17,976 nt of DNA, from positions 1-17,976 of the forward strand of contig JBDRGC010000419.1 of the NCBI GenBank assembly GCA_043818215.1, written 5' to 3'. Positions within the stretch are counted from its first letter, which is position 1; each line of letters starts with the position of its first letter. Under the pieces are notes generated by a model that did no database searches, had not been told where the DNA came from, and saw only the letters and a program-made list of their open reading frames with translations. A program made the position numbers and the translations under genes. Below are positions 14,553 to 17,976 of this stretch, one piece after another. This DNA comes from JBDRGC01 sp043818215 (GTDB lineage Bacteria; Chloroflexota; Anaerolineae; Anaerolineales; UBA11858).

Positions 14553-14818
14553 ATCCCGTTGTTCCTACGGGATCACGCACCACGAAGCCCCCCGGATGAA
14601 TTCGGGGTCTGTTACAGGAAACATGCTGAAGCATGTTGAGACACACATCACGTTTCATACCCCTATTTTGCTCCGGTCGGATCCGTGATCCGACAGCATC
14701 ACGCTTCACGCCCCTATTTTGTTCCTGTCGGATCCGTGATCCGACAGCATCACGCTTCACGCTTCACGCCCCTATTTTGCTCCTGTCGGATCCGTGATCC
14801 GACAGCATCACGCTTCAC
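14553..14818. repeat. Hairpin repeat cluster 2 (right of DUF5680 gene)
   Basis: Modules in order: hairpin W (ATCCCGT-7 bases-ACGGGAT, 14553-14573), Y copy 2 (14592-14644), X copy 4 (14660-14696), X copy 5 (14711-14747) and X copy 6 (14769-14805), with CATCACG/CTTCACG heptamer spacers. The X starts are 51 and 58 bases apart, that is, 37 + 14 and 37 + 21, so spacers are two and three whole heptamers. This cluster ends 18 bases before the HAD hydrolase start. Confidence 0.92.
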
Positions 14819-14835
14819 GAGACACAAGCATCCTA

Positions 14836-15603
14836 ATGAACACATCATCCAAACCATACCTTTTATTCGATGCCGGAGGAACCCTGGTATTCCCGGATCA
14901 TTCCCTTCTGGTGCAGATTGCCCGCGAGGCCGGCATACAGATAACCCGCGATGAATTATTCGAAATTCATTGTGAGCAAGTCTATGCCGCCGATCATCAC
15001 ACCCGGCAGAACGGACATCTCATAACCGCATGGCCTGGAGGCTACACCCGCGCTCTATTCGAAGGGTCAGTCATAAACAATGGCGCGCTTCATTCCATTG
15101 TCAAGACTGCGGATGAGCATGACCGCCATAGGAATCTATGGACATCCACTTTCCCCTGGGTGGCACAGACCCTGGCTCAACTGACACTTCAGGGATACCG
15201 TATGGCAGTCATTTCGAATGCCGATGGGCAGGCAGAGCAAATCCTAATCGAATTGGCTTTGAGACCATACTTCGAGCGGGTTTTCGATTCGCATATTTTG
15301 GGAGTCAGCAAACCAGACAAAGCGATCTTCGAGATTGCGCTGAAGGAATTGAACCTGCGCCCCGCAGAGGCTATCTATATCGGCGACGTGTTTTTCCTCG
15401 ATGTGTGGGGGTCGAATCAGGCAGGAATTGGGGGCATTCACCTCGACCCGTTAGGGTTGTACACAGACTGGCCCGGTGTACATATTCCCACTGTGCAGCA
15501 TCTGCCCGATTGGCTGTCTCGATACGATGCTAATGCCGTCCGTTCCGATCTCTTGGCGATGAAAGAATTTCCCCTCTCATTCGACAACAAGCTCCTATCG
15601 TAA
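14836..15603 (+). CDS. HAD superfamily hydrolase
   Basis: A 255-residue haloacid-dehalogenase-fold protein, probably a phosphatase acting on a small metabolite. Motif I is LLFDAGGTLV (nucleophile Asp12; the +2 acid/base Asp of most phosphatases is replaced by Gly), motif II VISNADG, motif III Lys in GVSKPDKAIF, and motif IV YIGDVFFLDVWGSNQAG. A helical cap lies between residues 20 and 95. The DAGGT form occurs in a known subgroup, so activity should not be assumed. I chose the ATG at 14836: an in-frame upstream ATG at 14794 would place the repeat hairpin in the protein. No Shine-Dalgarno is visible; the last repeat cluster is immediately upstream. A 26-bp imperfect duplication covers the stop. 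Confidence 0.88.
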   Translation: MNTSSKPYLLFDAGGTLVFPDHSLLVQIAREAGIQITRDELFEIHCEQVYAADHHTRQNGHLITAWPGGYTRALFEGSVINNGALHSIVKTADEHDRHRNLWTSTFPWVAQTLAQLTLQGYRMAVISNADGQAEQILIELALRPYFERVFDSHILGVSKPDKAIFEIALKELNLRPAEAIYIGDVFFLDVWGSNQAGIGGIHLDPLGLYTDWPGVHIPTVQHLPDWLSRYDANAVRSDLLAMKEFPLSFDNKLLS

Positions 15604-15643
15604 AAAGATGTAAGTCTCTACTATCGTAAAAAAGATATGAGTG
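15595..15643. repeat. Imperfect 26-bp tandem duplication over the HAD stop codon
   Basis: CTATCGTAAAAAGAT at 15595-15609 recurs as CTATCGTAAAAAAGAT at 15621-15636, followed in both by a related GTAAGT or ATGAGT tail. The first copy contains the TAA stop. It is a small local duplication with no obvious function. Confidence 0.6.
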
Positions 15644-15671
15644 TTCAGTCCCCCGGCGAAATGGAACGCGG

Positions 15672-15730
15672 ACACTTGCACCTGCGGCACACTTGCACCT
15701 GCGGCAAGTGCAGGTGAGTGCAGGTGTGAC
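15672..15730. repeat. 17-bp tandem pair with inverted partner
   Basis: ACACTTGCACCTGCGGC occurs twice in tandem (15672-15688, 15689-15705), followed at once by the complementary words GCAAGTG and GCAGGTG. Several alternative hairpins are possible, for example CACTTGC (15690-15696) with GCAAGTG (15704-15710). AGTGCAGGTGAGT is shared with 13662-13674. Confidence 0.7.
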
Positions 15731-15820
15731 ACGGATTAGGCGGATTGACGCGGATTTTAATCTATTTAAAAGAATCCGCGTCAATCCGTTTTATCCGCGT
15801 GATCCGCGTTCTATTCAAGC
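15730..15820. repeat. CGGATT-rich palindromic repeat, second copy
   Basis: CGGATTGACGCGGATT (15741-15756) and its exact reverse complement (15773-15788) form a 16-bp stem around a 16-base AT-rich loop. Flanking words extend the pairing imperfectly. The right end is the reverse complement of GAATAGAACGCGGAT found at 1925-1940, identifying the same dispersed family as the repeat before the 2060 terminator. Confidence 0.8.
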
Positions 15821-15864
15821 ATCTTTCAGCAGCTGCCTGAACGATTGTAAAAAGAGTTGGCGAG

Positions 15865-15893
15865 TTGACAAACTTATCAGAGCATAGTAATAT
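15865..15893 (+). promoter_or_regulatory. Promoter of the tRNA gene
   Basis: Perfect TTGACA (15865-15870), a 17-base spacer and TAATAT (15888-15893). The predicted start near 15900 leaves about 5 bases before the mature tRNA 5' end. Confidence 0.75.
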
Positions 15894-15904
15894 TTCGGCT
15901 GCTT

Positions 15905-15976
15905 GGCGAGGTAGCTCAATGGCAGAGCACCGGACTCATAAGCCGTAGGTTGAGGGTTCAAATCCCTCCCTCGCTA
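15905..15976 (+). tRNA. tRNA with CAT anticodon, probably elongator Met
   Basis: 72 bases fold as a cloverleaf. The acceptor GGCGAGG (15905-15911) pairs with CCTCGCT, the first pair being G-U; the D stem is GCTC/GAGC; the T arm is GAGGG-TTCAAAT-CCCTC; the discriminator is A. The loop CTCATAA gives anticodon CAT. CCA is not encoded (CTA follows). The anticodon stem CCGGA/GCCGT has only three standard pairs, with mismatches at both ends, which is weaker than normal. The G1-U pair and lack of a GGG/CCC anticodon stem speak against initiator tRNA. Elongator Met and Ile2 (lysidine-modified) cannot be separated with certainty by eye. Confidence 0.88.
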
Positions 15977-15978
15977 CT

Positions 15979-16074
15979 AAAAGTTCTATTCAGTTTTTAA
16001 TGTGCTGCGTCACCACTGAACTCGCCAAAGTTACGAGTGATGACCAGTCCGGTGAAACTGGGTAGAACTTTTTT
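15979..16074 (+). ncRNA. Possible structured RNA or complex terminator after the tRNA
   Basis: AAAAGTTCTA (15979-15988) pairs exactly with TAGAACTTTT (16061-16070), enclosing two further stems: GTCACCACT with AGTGATGAC (one mismatch) and CCAGT with ACTGG. This makes a three-way junction closed by a 10-bp helix, whose 3' strand runs into seven Ts. It may be just a branched terminator of the tRNA transcript, or a small RNA. I do not recognise it as a known riboswitch class. The gene on its other side, panE, is on the opposite strand. Confidence 0.4.
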
Positions 16075-16103
16075 TATTGTCCCACAACTTTGGGGTGATG
16101 GCT

Positions 16104-16119
16104 CCCCCAGAATTGGGGG
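16104..16119. terminator. Short CCCCCA-GAAT-TGGGGG hairpin between tRNA and panE ends
   Basis: A 6-bp GC-rich stem with a 4-base loop lies 49 bases past the panE stop (minus strand). No T-run follows in either direction. The stretch 16075-16168 holds nothing else I can name. Confidence 0.35.
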
Positions 16120-16168
16120 CCGGGGGGCGTTCCCTTAGTTTTCGAGATGCTATCCAAAGTGTTTGTAA

Positions 16169-17224
16169 TCACTTCCTTTTCGACACTAATTTCTCGGGCT
16201 GCCGGGCGAAGGCTCCCAGTGGAATTTCGCCCTGGGTGAGGCCTAGCAGGGTTTCGGTCAATAATTTATTGACCGGGGTGGGGATGTCCAACCGCTCCCC
16301 GGCGCGCAGTACGGCCCCGTTGAGATAATCCACTTCGCTCTTCCCGCGCCCGCTATGCAGGTCAATGTGAAAGGATGGCATCTTGCCGCCGCGCCCGCCT
16401 CCCACGGCTTTGCCCAACAGCGGGCGGGAAATTGCCAGGGGCAGGTAGCGCGCCGCAAAGGCCAGCAGCCGCACGGGGGTGCCGGGTAAATCCACTGCCC
16501 TGATGCCCTGCGCTCGCATCACCGCCAGGGCCTCCCGCAGTTGAGCGATTTCTAGCCGGTACAGGCCGGGGTGGGCGAAGATTTCCGCGGGGGGCATATC
16601 GAGGATAGCGGAGGTGGCGTTGGCTAACAGGTTGGTCAGCATCTTCGACCATTTCATATCCGCGGCGCGGGGGAAAAGTTGAGCCTGCAACCCAGCCTCG
16701 TCCAATGCAGCCACCAGACGTTTCGAGAGGGGATGCCCGGCGGCAACGCCCACACCTCGCAAACGTTCCAGCACAATGTCGCCCGCGGCCCGGCGGCCAA
16801 TCGAACTAGTCACCGTCCCGGCGATGACGCGGTTGTGACCCAATGCGTGGGCTAAAGTGGACTCATTGTCAACGCCATTTGAGAGGCACAAGATAGAGGG
16901 TAGGGGATAGGGGTTAGGGGTTAGGGATTCCAAGAAAGGTGCAGTGTCGAAGGATTTGAGGGCGAAGATAGCGAAATCGAATGGGCCATACGCCAGCGCT
17001 TCATCCAACGAATCGGCAAAAGCCACTACTGATGGGGGAATAATAAAAATGCTTCCTTCCCCTCTGCTATTCATCGCTTCAATATGCAGCCCGCGGGCGC
17101 GCAATTCCTCCGCCACCTGGGGGCGTTCCACAAATGTGACCTTGTGTCGGTGGAAAGCCAGGCTACCGCCGATATAGGTTCCAATAGCCCCCGCGCCGAT
17201 GGAGAGCACGCTTAACTTTGTCAT
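16169..17224 (-). CDS. panE: 2-dehydropantoate 2-reductase (ketopantoate reductase-like)
   Basis: A 351-residue ApbA/PanE-family NADPH-dependent reductase; the founding enzymes reduce ketopantoate to pantoate in coenzyme A synthesis. Seen: Rossmann motif GAGAIG (10-15), FALKSFDT, SNGVDN, the catalytic-lysine region DMKWSKMLTNLLANA, and GRGKSEVDYLNGAV with the substrate-binding Ser and Glu. Some family members act on other 2-oxo acids, so the exact substrate is probable rather than proven. The ATG at 17224 overlaps the TGA of the upstream phosphatase gene (ATGA), indicating translational coupling. Residues 99-111 (TPNPYPLPS and neighbours) are encoded by a five-unit heptamer tract; the reading frame remains open and alignment to the family by eye suggests no net length change. 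Confidence 0.88.
   Translation of the reverse strand: MTKLSVLSIGAGAIGTYIGGSLAFHRHKVTFVERPQVAEELRARGLHIEAMNSRGEGSIFIIPPSVVAFADSLDEALAYGPFDFAIFALKSFDTAPFLESLTPNPYPLPSILCLSNGVDNESTLAHALGHNRVIAGTVTSSIGRRAAGDIVLERLRGVGVAAGHPLSKRLVAALDEAGLQAQLFPRAADMKWSKMLTNLLANATSAILDMPPAEIFAHPGLYRLEIAQLREALAVMRAQGIRAVDLPGTPVRLLAFAARYLPLAISRPLLGKAVGGGRGGKMPSFHIDLHSGRGKSEVDYLNGAVLRAGERLDIPTPVNKLLTETLLGLTQGEIPLGAFARQPEKLVSKRK
16894..16928. repeat. Five-unit heptamer tract inside panE
   Basis: Plus-strand units TAGAGGG, TAGGGGA, TAGGGGT, TAGGGGT and TAGGGAT run in register within the panE coding sequence. The first is the reverse complement of CCCTCTA, a rotation of the CTCTACC unit of array B. On the coding strand it reads as a Pro-rich run, in the loop after FLESL and before the conserved NG motif. 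Confidence 0.85.
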
Positions 17225-17877
17225 AGGTAATAAACCTCGTTTTCATCCCAGTGGGGGCGTTGGTTGACCCCGTGGACGTGCCAGACGTGGCGAGCGGGGT
17301 GATAGCTGAGGGTGGCAAAGGCCGTGTTTTGGAAGCGGAAGCGCGGCCCGTGGAAGTTGGGCATGGGAGTGATGCCGAGGATGGCGTACATTACCATATT
17401 GAGAATCCCGCCGTGGGAGACAACCAGATACCGGCCCGGCGGACGGTGGAGCAAACTTTGGATGGCGCGCCCGCCCCGCAAGTAAAGCTCCCACAGGCTT
17501 TCGCCGGTGCGGCCAATGGAGGCATACGTTGGAATGAAATCTGGCTGCGGGTACTTTTCTGCGGCTTCTGCGTGGCGCAGCCCACCGAGTACACCGTTGT
17601 CGCGCTCCATCCAAACAGGGTCGAACTCGATTTCGAAGCCAAGTGCCCCGGCGAGTATTTCGACGGTCTCACGGGCGCGTCTTTGCGGGCTGGCGATGAT
17701 CTGGTCGAAGGTCAGGCTTTCGGATTGCCAATATCCCGCCAACGCCTGGGCCTGGGCGCGGCCCTGATCCGTGAGATGAAACTCGGTTTGGCCCTGATGG
17801 TAGCCCTCGGCGTTGCCGACCGACTCGCCATGCCGGAGAAGGGTGATATGGTAGGTGTTGTTCTGTTCTGTAGTCAT
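17221..17877 (-). CDS. Histidine phosphatase family protein
   Basis: A 218-residue member of the phosphoglycerate mutase-like histidine phosphatases. Seen: LLRHGES with nucleophile His16 and Arg15, GQTEFHLTDQGRAQA, SPQRRARETVEI with the second phosphate-binding Arg, the acid/base region ERDNGVLGG, and VSHGG with the second catalytic His. It probably dephosphorylates a small cytosolic metabolite; it lacks features that would make it a true mutase. The ATG at 17877 has no Shine-Dalgarno; a TAAAAT box ends 7 bases upstream, so the message looks leaderless. It is the first gene of a two-gene operon with panE, joined by an ATGA overlap; whether its substrate belongs to pantothenate metabolism is unknown. 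Confidence 0.92.
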   Translation of the reverse strand: MTTEQNNTYHITLLRHGESVGNAEGYHQGQTEFHLTDQGRAQAQALAGYWQSESLTFDQIIASPQRRARETVEILAGALGFEIEFDPVWMERDNGVLGGLRHAEAAEKYPQPDFIPTYASIGRTGESLWELYLRGGRAIQSLLHRPPGRYLVVSHGGILNMVMYAILGITPMPNFHGPRFRFQNTAFATLSYHPARHVWHVHGVNQRPHWDENEVYYL

Positions 17878-17884
17878 GGGGTCG

Positions 17885-17890
17885 ATTTTA
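17885..17890 (-). promoter_or_regulatory. -10 element of the phosphatase-panE operon (leaderless)
   Basis: On the minus strand GGTAAAAT is followed after 7 bases by the ATG. No -35 match is evident. The same word precedes the UPF0175 gene, and GGGTAAAAT precedes the radical SAM gene. Confidence 0.5.
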
Positions 17891-17976
17891 CCATTGACTG
17901 GATGTTCGATGGGAGTTTCCTTGAGTACAGGACTTACGCTGTTGAGATCAAATTTACCGCGGAGAACGCGAAGAGC

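Noticed and set aside
13676..14818. Integron-type attC sites or a CRISPR-like array around the DUF5680 gene
   Set aside because: The modules are same-orientation hairpins with heptamer spacers. I see no attC core sites, integrase, unique equal-length spacers or cas genes.
14794..14835. Longer start for the HAD protein
   Set aside because: The extra residues would be encoded by the repeat hairpin and its spacers; the HAD core begins right after the ATG at 14836.
15979..16074. Cobalamin or other known riboswitch
   Set aside because: A CCGGTGAAACTGG string is faintly reminiscent of riboswitch cores, but the other conserved boxes are absent and no gene follows on the same strand.
16894..16928. 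panE as a broken gene because of the internal heptamer tract
   Set aside because: The frame stays open, all catalytic motifs follow downstream in frame, and the length fits the family.

Overview
The window is a typical bacterial chromosome segment of medium-high GC with closely packed housekeeping and metabolic genes. It most resembles the Chloroflexota (Anaerolineae-type) lineage. That placement is inference: it rests on a CpXC-domain protein, a DUF5680 protein, an iron-sulfur aldo/keto reductase, leaderless-looking promoters and an abundance of simple intergenic repeats. No marker gene here settles the taxonomy. I see no phage, transposase, CRISPR array or plasmid gene.

Layout. 98-1198 (+) encodes the P-loop ATPase YchF, followed by a perfect 27-bp hairpin. 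1569-1841 (+) is an orphan UPF0175 antitoxin-like gene, which converges on a bidirectional terminator (2060-2100) with a three-gene minus-strand group. Read from its promoter near 7137, that group is: a class III aminotransferase (5744-7063), a 69-unit heptamer array (5263-5745), a GAF-PAS sensor histidine kinase (3696-5246), a 23-unit heptamer array (3537-3697) and a CpXC zinc-ribbon protein (2128-3507). Divergent from the aminotransferase across a 22-bp hairpin is tgt (7245-8333, queuosine tRNA modification). Next on the + strand come an iron-sulfur aldo/keto reductase (8502-9644), a RelE/HigB-type toxin and its HTH antitoxin (9764-10412) behind a consensus promoter with a built-in operator candidate, a family 1 glycosidase (10499-11734), and a radical SAM protein followed by a DegV lipid-binding protein (11793-13564). 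A DUF5680 gene (13976-14455) lies between two clusters of repeated hairpins (13676-13937 and 14553-14818). A HAD-like hydrolase (14836-15603), a CAT-anticodon tRNA (15905-15976) with its promoter, and a possible structured RNA (15979-16074) follow. The window closes with a minus-strand pair of a histidine phosphatase and a ketopantoate reductase-like PanE (17877 down to 16169), whose stop and start overlap.

The most unusual content is not a protein system but a family of 7-bp tandem repeats. Two long arrays flank the histidine kinase. They keep exact 7-bp register through 69 and 23 units, even across junctions between different heptamer types. The types share a skeleton, N-TC-N-GTC, and differ mainly at positions 1 and 4. 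Both arrays have the same polarity relative to the genes: one end holds the stop codon of the upstream gene, the other lies just before the downstream start. Further heptamer tracts sit at the 3' ends of the aldo/keto reductase and degV genes, upstream of ychF, inside the panE coding sequence, and as spacers in the hairpin clusters. Whether these arrays do anything (transcript punctuation, translation leaders, slippage-driven variation, nucleoid binding) cannot be decided from sequence alone, but their regularity and placement deserve attention.
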